Source of the DNA: Aristolochia californica
Taxonomy: Eukaryota > Streptophyta > Magnoliopsida > Piperales > Aristolochiaceae
Reading direction: 5' to 3'
NCBI GenBank assembly: GCA_029961685.1
Contig: JARWKL010000006.1
Span: 2,728,001 to 2,792,000 of the forward strand
DNA length: 64,000 bases
The notes beneath the pieces were generated by a model, which ran no database searches, had not been told where the DNA came from, and saw only the letters and a program-made list of their open reading frames with translations. A program made the position numbers and the translations under genes. Shown one piece after another: positions 9,002 to 19,157 of the stretch (positions are counted from its first letter, which is position 1; every line of letters begins with the position of its first letter).

Positions 9002-9435
9002 TGTTAAGCACCTAGCCAATACTACCCAAAAGACCGGCCTATTAGGAGCGGAAGACATAGGTACTCAACCCAGGACCATAACTGCGTAGCCCATACTAGG
9101 GTCGTGTTATGGGCTAGCCCATACCAGTCCATAACAGCACACCCCCCATCGCGAGCCGACGACCACGGCGGCACACCGACACTGACCCGACCCAAGGATT
9201 ACACGAGGACCTATCAGTATTCACGCCTTTGTGCGCTTAATCCAGCCTATGTGTCCACCGGGATTCGAACTCGCGATCGAGCGCTAACTCTGATACCAAA
9301 TGTTAAGCACCTAGCCAATACTACCCAAAAGACCGGCCTGTTAGGAGCGAAAGACATAGGTACTCAACCCAGGACCATAACTGCCTAGCCCATACTAGGG
9401 TCGTGTTATGGGCTAGCCCATACCAGTCCATAACA
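9002..9435 (-). mobile_element. TRIM element, complete, with 135 bp LTRs and TTGTG target duplication
   Basis: Two direct repeats of 135 bp (9002-9136 and 9301-9435), TGTTAAGCACC...TCCATAACA, differ at only three positions. They are bounded by the 5 bp duplication TTGTG (8997-9001 and 9436-9440). The 164 bp interior has no coding capacity. Next to the right LTR is CTCTGATACCA, the minus-strand tRNA-Met primer-binding site, so the element points left. A terminal-repeat retrotransposon in miniature is thus well supported; it must have been mobilised in trans. The interior also has GGGATTCGAACTC, a B-box-like tRNA motif on the - strand, close to the primer site. A shorter relative is at 35492-35883. 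Confidence 0.9.
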
Positions 9436-9698
9436 TTGTGATCTCAGCTGTTTTCACTTGTGTGGCTACTGTGTTTCACTTTCGACTTCAACTAAGTTGA
9501 ACTCTTTGACAAAAGTGTGAGTAGGGCAACTGAGTTAAACAAGTTGCTTATGGAATGCGATTTCCAGTCCATATGCATACTTTTTGGAATGAAACAGAAG
9601 GAAAAGTGAGGAAGATAGTTGCGGGTGTCTGCCGGTTCCAGTGAGCTGATTTGGTTTGGGTCTTTTATTTTTTTTAGCAACAAGTGGCAATACCATTG

Positions 9699-9900
9699 TG
9701 TTGTGTGAAGAAGAAAGGAAGAATGATGAAGACAAAGGATTTTATGGTGGTTCGGTAATGTGCCTACGTCCACTGGAGTGACGGCCGAAAAAATCAATAA
9801 ATTCAATTAGGGTTACATAGTATGTATTTATACTAACCCTAGATGTATAGTACAGTACAAAAATATTGCCCCCAACCTGTATGAGTTATATACTTCAACA
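9699..9900 (-). repeat. 3' LTR of the copia element
   Basis: This 202 bp repeat starts TGTTGTGTGAAG and ends TACTTCAACA. It matches 14769-14995 through landmarks such as gacaaaggatttta, ggagtgacgg and attcaattagggttacatag. It is followed on the + strand by aatctccaccttggtg, the inner boundary. Confidence 0.85.
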
Positions 9901-9989
9901 ATCTCCACCTTGGTGAATATCCACCCTTAAGAAAAAAGAAAGCATAACCTAAGACTCCACCCGGAACAATAGGTTGGGGTGTCTCCTAT

Positions 9990-10778
9990 CTAGCAACTGG
10001 AGACATTAATCAAGTCCAAGAAATGCTGGAACTTATCTTTAATAATAGGTTTTGTCAATATGTTTGTTGCTTTTTCAAAAGTGTGAACTTTTTCAAGCAG
10101 TAGTTCACCTGATGAAACCAACACCCTAATCATGTGAGACCTCACATCTATGTGTTTGGTCCTCACATGATACACCTGGTTCTTTGCCAAATAAATGACA
10201 CTCTGACTCTCACAATGCAATTGAACTCCACGTTGTTGGACACCCAGCTCCTGGACTAACCCTGTAAGCCACAAAGCCTCCTTGGCAGCCTCAGCTACTG
10301 CCATATACTCTGACTCAGTAGTAGATAAGGCAACTATAAACTGTACCATGGACTTCTAACAAATAGGTCCTCCCACAAGAGTAAATACATAACCTGTGGT
10401 AGACCTCCTGTCATCCAAGTCCCCTACATAGTCTGCACCCATATATCTCACAACTGAAAGAACACTCTGTTATCTACTAAACATGATGTCATAGTCTGTA
10501 GTACCCCTCAAGTATCTGAAAATCTACTTGATTGCATCCCAAAGTTGTCGACCCGGATCTGAAAGAAACTTGCTAACCACGCTGATAGCTTGTGCCAAAT
10601 TTGGTCTTGTACAAACCATAACATACATTAAACACCCCACTGCACTGGCATATGGGACCATTGACATGTCATGAACTTCATCATCTGTCTTCTGGCATTG
10701 AGCCGTAGACAATCTAAAATGATTCGCCAAAGGTGTACTTACTGGTTTTGCATTACCCATGCTGAACTTGTCCAACAC
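9990..10778 (-). pseudogene. Copia reverse transcriptase C-terminus and RNase H
   Basis: Two frames carry the domain. Frame 10778-10524 has NAKPVSTPLANHFRLS and VPYASAVGCLMYVMVCTRPN, the end of copia reverse transcriptase. Frame 10349-9990 has ALSTTESEYMAVAEAAKEAL, LHCESQSVIYLAKN and HVRTKHIDVRSHMIR, the RNase H active-site region with its acidic residues. Stops between the frames show inactivation. Confidence 0.85.
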
Positions 10779-11711
10779 TTCTCAACATAGTTATGTTGAG
10801 ATAGCCATAATCTCCTAGAAGCCATGTCCCTGCAAATCACCATCCCAAGAATCATCTTGGTCACACCCAAATCCTTCATGTCAAATTCTCTGTTCAACAA
10901 AGTCTTCACTTGTTGACCTCACTCATACTCTTTGCAGCAATCAATATATCATCCACATAAAGTAACAGAAAAATAAAAGAATCGTCATCAAGGTTTTTCA
11001 CATAAACACAACAATCATACTCACACCTTTTGTAGCCAATCCGGATCATGTAAGAGTCAAATCATTTGTACCACTCCCTCTGAGACTGTTTCAGCCCATA
11101 AAGTGATTTCTTCAAATTACAAACCAAATGTTCTTGTCCAGGGTGACAATCCTTATATCTATCTGCTCCAAACGAATGTCTGAATGTGCTACTAACGCCA
11201 ACACTGCCTTGATGGAGGTGTGTCTGACCACAGGGGAGAAGACCTCATCATAGTCAACCCCTTTCCTCTGTGAGTAGCCCTTTGCTACTAGACGAGCCTT
11301 GAATTTTTCCCCCTCTTTTTTTTATGCTACTTCTTTCTTCCAATATACCCATTTGCACCCTATCGCTCGCTTCCCCTCGGGAAGCTCCACCAACTCCCAT
11401 GTTTGATTTTTATGCAGAGACTCCATCTCCTTCACCATAGCACCCATCCATCTACTTTCCTCTTGGCTTTGTACTACCTCCTAAAAAGTAGTAGGATCTC
11501 CGCTACTAGTAATAAGCGCATAAGAAACCAAATCTTCAAAACCATATCTGGTAGGTGGCTTGATAGTGTGTTTGCGTCTGTCTGTGGCTATACAGTGATG
11601 TTGTTGATCACCTGAACTAGAACTCTCTGCATGCTGAGCAGCCTCTTCTCTACCATAGTTCTCTAGCTCCATCAGCACCACATGCTCATTCGTGTTGTAA
11701 TTTTCTGGCAC
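10779..11711 (-). pseudogene. Copia reverse transcriptase, central part, interrupted
   Basis: The catalytic YVDD box is encoded at 10948-10959 on the - strand and is followed by ILIA, as in copia elements. The surrounding frame is broken by several stops. The segment 11711-11481, with KPPTRYGFEDLVSYAL, is the linker between integrase and reverse transcriptase. Confidence 0.75.
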
Positions 11712-11726
11712 TTGTTTCTCTTCTTC

Positions 11727-13274
11727 CTAAGTACGCTGCAACACGGTTTTTTCATCAAAAACCACATCTCTACTGATCACCATCTTGTTTGCTTTTGGAT
11801 CCCAGAGCTTGAAGCATTTCACCCCTTTCTGATAGCCCAGAAAGATACACTGTCTAGACTTCGCATCAAGCTTCAATCTCTCCTCACTCGAAACATGTAC
11901 ATAGGTTGGACAGTAAAACATTCTCAAGCCAGAGTAGTCTACCTCACTGCCTGTCCACACTTCCTCTAATACTTTCCCATCTAGTGTTGCTCTAGGTGAT
12001 CTGTTAATTAAGAAACATGTCATATTCACTCCTTCTGCCCAGAAGTTCTTTGCAAGCCCTGGATTCAACCTGAGACATCGAGCTTTTTCAGCTCTAGTTT
12101 TGTTCATCCTTTCCGCCACATCATTCTGTTGTGATGTCTTGTGTACTATAAAGTGTATTTTAATCCCATGTTGCTCACACAACTCTTTGAACTTTGAATC
12201 TGTGTGCTCAATACCATTGTCTGACCTAAGGCACTTAATCTTCCTCCCTGCCTGGTTTTCTACTTCACCTTTCCACAACTTGAATTTGGCAAACATTTCT
12301 GACTTGTGCTGCATGAAGTACACCCAAACCTTTCGTGAGTAGTCATCAATAAATATCACAAAATACACCTGTCCTCCTCGTGATGCTACTCTTACTGGTC
12401 CCCAAACATTTGAATGAAAATAGTCAAGAATCCCCTTTGTCTCCTGTGTGGCTGCCTTGAACTGCAACTTATTCTGTTTCCCAAGAACACAAAACTTGTA
12501 GAAATCAAGCTTGCATGTTTTGACACCCTTCAATAGATTTCTCTTATGAAGCTCCATCATCACACACACACCCATATGACCTAACCGCATATGCCACAAA
12601 ATTGTACAGTCAGTCTCAGACTCTACAACTGCAACTCCACCTACAACTGTGGTACCTTGCAGTGTATAGATATTTCCAGATAGTTTCTGCCCCTTCATCA
12701 CTATTAAGACACATTTACTCACTTTCATTATTCCACTTGAAGACTTGTAACTATATCCATTACAATCTAAAGTGCCCAATGAAATCAGATTCTTTCGTAA
12801 ATCCAGTATATGTCTAACATCACATAATGTTCTAACCACACCATCAAACATTTTAATTTTTATACTCCATATTCCAACAACTTTGCATAAAGCATCATTA
12901 CCCATCAGAACAGAACCAAAGTTTACTAACCTGTAGGTGTGAAACCAATCTTTATTGGGTGTCATGTGATAAGAGCATGCCGAATCTAGAATCCAAGAAT
13001 CTCTGAGATGATCTGAATTAGATGAAACATAAAGCATATCCTCGTCACCACTCTCTGAGTCTTCTTCTTCCACTACATTCGTAGACTTTGATGGACCCTC
13101 TTTGTTATCTACATTCCCTTTCTGTTTCTCTAGACAATCCTGTTTTATGTGCCCCTTTTTTCCGCACTTAAAATACGTGATGTCCTTCCTCTTCCTGGAT
13201 TTTGACCGAGATTTGTTGTTACTCAATCCACTCCGAGACTTGTTCCTTCCACGTTCCTGGTTACCCTTCACCAC
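11727..13274 (-). pseudogene. Copia gag zinc knuckle, protease and integrase frame (515 codons)
   Basis: The frame contains a zinc knuckle at residues 34-47 (YFKCGKKGHIKQDC) whose first cysteine is replaced by tyrosine. The protease active site reads WILDSACSYHM, where DSG is expected. The integrase has its HHCC region (LWHMRLGHMG ... CVLGKQ) and the catalytic core with FIDDYSRKVWVYF, LRSDNGIEHT and the glutamate in DVAERMN. It is the longest open frame in the window, but the altered zinc ligand and protease triad argue against activity. It ends at the integrase-RT linker. Confidence 0.9.
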
Positions 13275-13327
13275 AAGTCCTTCACCTTGTCAAGTCTCAT
13301 AACTGTCTTTCTTCCTCTGATGGAAGC

Positions 13328-13735
13328 CTAATAGAGCACTAGTGATACCCTCCAATTCGAGAGTTTCTTTCCCCACATCAGAGTTGTAACCAAATTTTCG
13401 TACATAGGAGAATTCGGTAGAAAATTCAGCAACATTAACTCCTTGTCTTCATCTTTAAAATTCACATCAACCTGCCTCAAATCACTAATGAGCTTATTGA
13501 AAATGTTGATATGTTGACTCAGATCTGAGCCCTCTAACATCTTAAGACCATATAGTTTCTGCTTAAGATAGAGCTTGTTCGTTAATGACTTGGACATATA
13601 CCGACTTTCCAGTTTCAACCAAACTCTCGCTGGTGATTCGTCATCCATAACATGATACATCACATCATCATCCAGACAAAGCCTAATAGTCGCTACAGCA
13701 TTCGATTCCATTTCTTTCCAATCCATGTGATCCAT
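13328..13735 (-). pseudogene. Copia gag (UBN2-type) fragment
   Basis: This 135-codon frame includes ARVWLKLESRYMSKSLTNKL, YLKQKLYGLKMLEGSDLSQH and FLPNSPMYENLVTTL, the gag polypeptide signature of plant copia elements. It is separated from the zinc-knuckle frame by a frame break at about 13275-13327. Confidence 0.85.
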
Positions 13736-14309
13736 TCATATCAATTGTTTTCTGTATAGATCATTCAACATGCCCTACTACACTAACAGGTCCTTCACCC
13801 TCCTCTGCCATAATCCAAAATTCTCAATTTCGTCGAATTTTGTCATGTCAAACTTTGCAAAAGAAACCCCAGTCATCATAGTCTAACTTGGGTTTCCGTA
13901 CGAAGGCTCAGATTTCTAGTGTGGCATGTGCACAAAGAATCCTTAACGTCTTTTCAAATCGAATATCTTGACAAGACAAAGCCAACACCTCCAAAATCAC
14001 CTTAATCGGACATCAAACGAGTTGTCATAGGCCACCAAAAGATTGCTACCAGGAAGTGAGTCAATTCACTAAGTTGAACAGAACCACCCTGGTTGGAACT
14101 GGATTGAGAGAAGTCAGGCCAGGTTGAGCGAAACCGCATTAAGTGAAACGACAGACCCGACCCGTCGTCTTCTTCCCCGCCACTCTTTTTTTTTTCTCTA
14201 CGATTTCTCACTGCGACGGAAGAAATCGCGACCTCAATGGCGTCGTCTTTGGCGATGCGTCACAGACAGAGAACAACTCTTGGACAATGAGGTCCATCGG
14301 GGATTACGA

Positions 14310-14462
14310 AAATCTAGTGTTACAGGGCCGCTGTGAGGTTTCACCCCAAGAGGAAATCCCTCTTCTGAAATCTGGACGGAGAGGTCCGTCATTTCTAGAT
14401 TTCAGAAGAGGGATTTCCTCTTCGGGTGAAACCTCATAGCGGCCCCCGCGACACTAGATTTT
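14310..14462. repeat. Long inverted repeat (hairpin) in the copia leader
   Basis: The left arm (14310-14380) runs through aaatctagtgt, cgctgtgaggtttcacccc, aagaggaaatccctcttctg and aaatctggacgga. The right arm (14385-14462) is its near-perfect reverse complement. The arms are about 70-75 bases with a loop of a few bases. The structure lies between the primer-binding site and gag, so it would fold in the element's RNA. Confidence 0.85.
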
Positions 14463-14598
14463 GTTGTCTCTAACAACAATGATGGTCACGAAAACTCCTC
14501 GGCATGGTTATCGAGGAACGGCGCTAAGTGGCCTTGACAAAATTGTTGACCGTGCGACGGGGAGGGTTTTCCACTGTGCGACCTCTGTTTCCAGAAAA

Positions 14599-14826
14599 CA
14601 TAAAACAGAAAACTCCTCCAAACACCCTTGTTTTTCCTGAAGCTCTAATACCAATTGTTGTGCAAAGAAGAAAAGAAGAACGAAGAAGACAAAGGATTTT
14701 ACGGTGGTTTGGCACAAACAGAAAACTCCTTCAAACACCCTTGTTTTTCTTGAAGCTCTGATACCACTTGTCGTGCAAAGAAGAAAGGAAGAACGAAGAA
14801 GACAAAGGATTTTACAGCGGTTTAGC
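14599..14826. repeat. Tandem duplication of the primer site and LTR start, 113 bp period
   Basis: The order 'aacagaaaactcct, caaacacccttgtttttc, gaagctctaatacca, ttgtgcaaagaagaaa, gacaaaggatttta' occurs twice, with the primer-site words at 14642-14653 and 14755-14766. The outer copy has lost one base identity of the primer site (GCTCTAATACCA). Two LTR starts are therefore present in tandem at the 5' end of the element. Confidence 0.8.
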
Positions 14827-14995
14827 GGTGTGCTTATGTCCATAGGAGTGACGGTCAAAAAAATCACTAAATTCAATTAGGGTTACATAGTATGTATTTA
14901 TACTAACCCTAGACGTACAGTACAAAAATACCCTTGTACAAAAATACCCCCCCCCCCCCCCCCCCCCCCACCTGTATGAGCCATATACTTCAACA
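14769..14995 (-). repeat. 5' LTR of the copia element, with a 23-base poly-C run
   Basis: This is the partner of 9699-9900. It shares the gacaaaggatttta, ggagtgacggtc and attcaattagggttacatag landmarks and the TATACTTCAACA end. The run of 23 C at 14947-14969 replaces a short 'gcccccaac' in the other LTR and accounts for most of the length difference. Confidence 0.85.
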
Positions 14996-15299
14996 CACTA
15001 TTTTTCTTTTTCAGTATTGTTGGTTGTTTTGTCAATTTCTGCTTTGATTATATTATAAATGATTTCTCATATTTTTTTGTGGGAACAAGTTTTATGCACT
15101 TGAAGATGATGTGCCTGATATTAAAAAACTCATGTTAATCAATGTGTTTGTTCTCCTGATTGTATTAGACATCTCTCTTGTTTAATGTCAATGCACTCAT
15201 TAATAGGGTAAGTGAAGTGTACATGTATATACATCATAATGATAAACTTGTTGGTGGGTGTGCTCTAGTCCAATATTGAGACCTGCATTATTAGATTTT

Positions 15300-15630
15300 G
15301 GATGATAACAAGTGTGTTTGATGATATAGCAAGGTTTAGGGATGACTATACGGGCCTTGAGGTGATAGGTGTATATATAACTAGTTGCCTTGAACTGTAT
15401 ACTAGTTGTATTGTTTCCTTTCTATTGAGAATACTCTATGGCCGAACTGTATGACATCAGGCAACGGGAGATCTGGGTTCAAATCCCAGGAGTTATATTA
15501 CTTTTATTGTGTATTAACTCTTTACTTTTCTTGGTCAACCATTTGTTGATATTGCTTTGAGCTTGTAACCATAGATTTTTTTTTTTACTTATTGTTTCTT
15601 GTATTTCCAATAGTACTTGGAAATTGTCGT
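15300..15630 (+). repeat. tRNA-core repeat, copy A
   Basis: About 330 bp are repeated in inverted orientation at 16540-16880. Shared landmarks in order are ccttgaggt.ataggtgtat, atataactagttg, ttgtattgtttcc, a tRNA-like core (ggcc..a..g...gcaacgggag..gggttcaaatccca), attactcttattgtgt-like sequence, gatattg.tttgagctt and tttcttgtatttc. The core has a B-box match (GGTTCAAATCC) and a weaker A-box-like word. The core sits about 130 bp inside the repeat, unlike a normal SINE where the tRNA part is at the 5' end. Confidence 0.7.
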
Positions 15631-16045
15631 GTAGTTATTCTTACTCATATATCTGTTATGTTTACTTGCTGAATAAGTACTAGCATAACTATCAGTGACA
15701 ATGAGATTGTGAGAAGGCACATGCTTTATTTGAAATTCGAGCTTAATATAGGGTTAGTTAAGCATCAAATATACAAAAGTATGATTTATTAAGCATAATC
15801 GTAGACATGGTTGAGATTTCCAACCTTGATCTGAAACAAAACTTGTAGGTGGCATTCTTATGGACCCAAAACCAAATTGTGTGGTTCAATGACTAGAAAT
15901 TGTAGCAATGAGAAATCACTTTCAAGGTACAATATCTGTATGTCTTAAAATGCAATATCATTTGAACGCAATCCTTTCTCCTGCATTTTGTTTATCTATT
16001 GGATAGTCCATGAATTTTGTAATAGAAGATTTAAGAGCCATTGAA

Positions 16046-16113
16046 GACTTTGTGGCCTAATGGATAAGGCAACAGTTTAAGTTGAGAATTTGGGTTCGAT
16101 TCCCAGCAAAGTC
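16046..16113 (+). tRNA. tRNA-like sequence, probably a tRNA-Arg-related pseudogene
   Basis: GACTTTG at 16046-16052 pairs perfectly with CAAAGTC at 16107-16113. TGGCCTAATGGATAAGGC gives a normal D-arm and A box, and GGGTTCGATTCCC gives a normal T-arm and B box. The anticodon arm does not form a five-pair stem with a seven-base loop, and the total is 68 nt rather than 72-74. The body resembles plant tRNA-Arg. It is more likely a pseudogene or the core of a repeat than a functional tRNA. It lies between the two inverted tRNA-core repeats. Confidence 0.55.
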
Positions 16114-16539
16114 ATTTAGTTTATTTGCTCTTCTATGGAAAAGGTCTCTTGGTGTTTCACCTGCAACTTGTGCATTATTTTTTATTTTTTTGACATTTTG
16201 TTCTTTTTTTTCTCATGCAAAGTGTAAGGCGAGAGCCAAACACTCATGTACATCCTCCTTTGGACCATCGTAATTTGGCTATGAAAGCTGAACCTATTGG
16301 TTCTCTCCAGGAGGATTAGCCAGATAGGATGAAACATCTTTTAACTTGTGGAATGGAGTAGTCCTTTTCTACATGCACCGGTAAGGCAGCTAGGAGCTTG
16401 TCAAGGAATGAGGATGGGACTATTTTGGCCACTGGTCCAAATTCTCACCAAGTTGTAAAACACAAAACAACAAAATAGATAAATTCATTTTTCTAGCTAA
16501 ACTAGTCTTACAAGTCATTTGTACCAAAATCCTTGCAAA

Positions 16540-16880
16540 TAATTGCTCTTGGAAGTTGGACAGTAGAAATACAAGAAATTATATGTAAAGAAAAAAAATG
16601 TATGGTTGAAAGCTCAAACCAATATCATTAAATAGTTAACTAAGAAAATTAAAAGAGTTTAGAACACAATAAGAGTAATATGACTCTTATTGGGATTTGG
16701 ACCTATATCTCCAATTGCCAAGTGCTACACCGTTAGGCCACAATGTCTTCGTAATAAAATGGAAACAATACAATCGGCATACAACTCGACACAACTAGTT
16801 ATATATACACCTAATACCTCAAGGCACTTGCAAAGAAAATAGGCATCTCTAGGCCCTGTAATAGCATCTGACACTTGTGA
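16540..16880 (-). repeat. tRNA-core repeat, copy B (inverted)
   Basis: This is the reverse-complement partner of 15300-15630. Its tRNA-like core on the - strand (16747-16682) reads GACATTGTGGCCTAACGG ... AGGTCCAAATCCC ... AAGAGTC. The D-arm-like segment is closer to a real tRNA than in copy A. The two copies are separated by about 900 bp that contain the third tRNA-like sequence at 16046-16113. Confidence 0.7.
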
Positions 16881-17555
16881 AAAAAATAAGTACTGCAAAT
16901 TATAGCATTAATCTAAAAATCCATCAATCATGTTTATTATCCTAACAAAAACATACACCTAGCAAGAATATCAACATAGGTAAAAAAATAATAAATCAAT
17001 TTTTGAAGTATTCATAAATAAATGATGAAAAAACTTATTTTCTCAAGCTTATGCGATATGCTCCCATATCTCAGGGGCTTCCATTGGCCTCAAACCTGCA
17101 CATAAAATTGAACTCTACTAAATGAAAGCACCACACAAAGAGAGAGAGAGAGACAAACATGTATCCATGGATGCGAGCTTTAGTGAATTATCAAATGGAG
17201 CTCCCCTATCTGCATCTCCAATAGTATTTTGAACCTAGTAAGACACAAGTCTAGATCTATCATTGTGGACCCACCAAACATAAATCTAGATCCGTTAATA
17301 GTCAGATCTACATCCAAATGGGGCTCGCTCACTTTAAACCCTATACTTTATAAAATGAGAAATCAACATGAAAATAAAAACTAAAGCACCCAAAAAAATT
17401 GACAAAATATCACCTTAGGAATAAAAAAAGATGAAAACCAAGATAGACAGATCTCATAAAACTGTTAAAGAGAAAGCATCACTCACAAAACTTGTGAACG
17501 ATGTGATTTTGAAGGGACTGAAGTCCACTGGAGCTTCCTTCAAGAACAGCTCCAC
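16881..17555. other. Intergenic, no gene recognised
   Basis: AT-rich sequence with a short (AG)n run near 17140. No domain-bearing frame is seen. Confidence 0.35.
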
Positions 17556-17692
17556 ATAATGGAGCAAGAAAAATCCACAGTCAAATGAGTTTTCTTGTTG
17601 TGGTAGCTAAAGAACAAAAGAAATAATGGAGCAAGAAAAGTCCACAGTCAAATGAGTTTTCTTGTTGTAGTAGTAGCTAAAGAACAAAAGAA
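17556..17692. repeat. Direct tandem duplication, 67 bp period
   Basis: The unit ataatggagcaagaaaaa, tccacagtcaaatgag, ttttcttgttgt.gtagct, aaagaacaaaagaa occurs at 17556-17622 and again at 17623-17692. The second copy has an extra GTA near its middle. The few mismatches indicate a recent duplication. Confidence 0.85.
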
Positions 17693-18860
17693 ATATATGA
17701 ACTAAGTTTGAGAAATTTAGTGCAAATTCCTAAGAGGACTCTCCATGTCTTTAGTGATCATGTAATGTTACAGAGGGGTATATCCATTGAAAAATATCAT
17801 GGTGTCAAAGGTAACTCAATATTACAATCTAGAGCATTGAAGAAGAAGTGGGTGATGCTGATCTTATAGTCAATGAAGAGTTGGATGCACATAGTATGGA
17901 ATTCACACATAACAATCAAGTTGAAAGTAGTCAAATGAGTTCTAGTGATTTTGGAGAGCTATTTCTTAAGTTTTGCAAAGATTTCTTACATGTAAAATAC
18001 TTTTTTCGTCATGAACCAAGAGCAAAAATCTCTTTGAGTTATGCCAACATTTGTGAAGCACCAACATATTCATTGTAAAGTTGTTATTTCATCATTTTTA
18101 AACATGAATTTTCAAAGCATTTTGTATATTTTTTTAGTGAAAATTGATTCAATAGACATCCGATGATTTTTCAAATGCCACTAGTAGAAATCGTTTTCAA
18201 GCTAATGTAATTTTCTTTAATTTCTAAAAAAAAAAAATCTAATATAAAGTAGATCGTCGGTGTTTACGAACAGTAAGATATAGATGCAATGTCGATAATT
18301 ATTTTAAGTTATTAATAGGTGGAGGGGTGTATAAAACTCAACATGGTATTAGAGTAAGTGATCACTCTCCTCCTTCCTACCTTAATATTTAGATTACAAT
18401 TGTCTCTTCTACTCGAATTGCTCAAGTTTGCATCTATAACTTCAATATCGCCATTCTCTTTTCTAAAAGCATACTTTTCTTATTTATCTAAATAATTGGG
18501 ATGAATAGAGCCTCACTTTGTAGACTATATTCATCTTCCATTTTATATAGAAATGCTTCATTAATGCAAAAACGAACGTGATACTTTGGAGAGCCGAAAT
18601 GGAAGGATGAAGTATCAGAATCCTCTTATCAAGCATCGTATTTCCGACTATTTCATGCTGATCTCACAGCGATGATCCATCTCCTCAATCTCCATCTTAC
18701 TGTCTGCTCTCAGTGTTTCTCTCTCTGGTGTAACTGATTAAAAGAGAAAAATCCTACTGTTTTCAGACGCTTATTCACTTTTTCCAACTAAAACGGTCCC
18801 GTCGGCGAGTCGTGTCCCTTGGAAGAGTCATGAGAAGATTCGAGGGGACTCCCCGCAGCC
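17693..18860. other. Intergenic, one unassigned open frame
   Basis: A 76-codon open frame (17848-18078, +) has acidic composition and no recognisable domain; it may be a decayed exon. The last 300 bases, becoming CT-rich and GC-richer, look like promoter sequence for the small gene candidate that follows. Confidence 0.3.
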
Positions 18861-18867
18861 TATTTAA
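18861..18867 (+). promoter_or_regulatory. Candidate TATA box (TATTTAA)
   Basis: CAGCCTATTTAAACTGC lies about 130 bases upstream of an ATG at 18996. It is followed by a CT-rich stretch (cttctctccctcc), the usual arrangement at plant transcription starts. Confidence 0.45.
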
Positions 18868-18995
18868 ACTGCTTCTCTCCCTCCAAAACCTAAATATCCA
18901 GATCCTGTTTCAGACTTTTGGAGAATTTCCGCGTCGTTCTGTGGAAGCCATTTTTGTGAAACTGTTCCGGCGACTTCTTTCCGTTGGACTTCAAT

Positions 18996-19157
18996 ATGAA
19001 CAAGGGCGTGGAGTTCTTCTTCTTATGTTTTGTGCTTACTGTCATGATTCTCTGTAGCTCGAAGATGGGTGGCCTCGTCTTCAGTCTCCTCTTTCTGGTT
19101 TTTGTAGTGCTGTACGTCTCTTTTGTATTTCTCAGTCATTCCCTTCACGACGAGTAA
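18996..19157 (+). CDS. Candidate small hydrophobic peptide (53 aa)
   Basis: ATG at 18996 opens a 53-residue frame ending at TAA (19155-19157). The start is MNKGVEFFFLCFVLTVMILC, and two hydrophobic stretches follow each other (residues 7-20 and 26-46), separated by SSKMGG, with a short charged tail HSLHDE. This fits either a signal peptide followed by a membrane segment or a two-span mini membrane protein. A TATA-like box and CT-rich initiator region lie upstream at a suitable distance. No family is recognised. It could also be the first exon of a longer gene or a truncated remnant, since no further exon is seen downstream. Confidence 0.35.
   Translation: MNKGVEFFFLCFVLTVMILCSSKMGGLVFSLLFLVFVVLYVSFVFLSHSLHDE

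Larger units (their letters stand above)
9699..14995 (-). mobile_element. Ty1/copia retrotransposon, degenerate, antisense to the window
   Basis: Related LTRs lie at 9699-9900 and 14769-14995, both running from TGTTGTG or TGTCGTG to ATACTTCAACA. The interior on the - strand has the copia order gag, zinc knuckle, protease, integrase, reverse transcriptase, RNase H. GCTCTGATACCA (14755-14766) beside the right LTR is the primer-binding site, and the left LTR is the 3' LTR. Frame breaks separate gag from pol, and the reverse transcriptase is split by stops, so the copy is not autonomous. No exact 5 bp target duplication is seen (cattg versus cacta), which suggests flank decay or rearrangement. 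The right LTR is longer mainly because of a run of 23 C. Confidence 0.9.

Noticed and set aside
16046..16113. Functional tRNA-Arg gene
   Set aside because: Acceptor, D and T arms look right, but the anticodon arm does not pair and the length is short, so it is listed only as tRNA-like.
17848..18078. 76-codon open frame as a gene
   Set aside because: No domain, no visible promoter or splice context, and AT-rich repeat surroundings.
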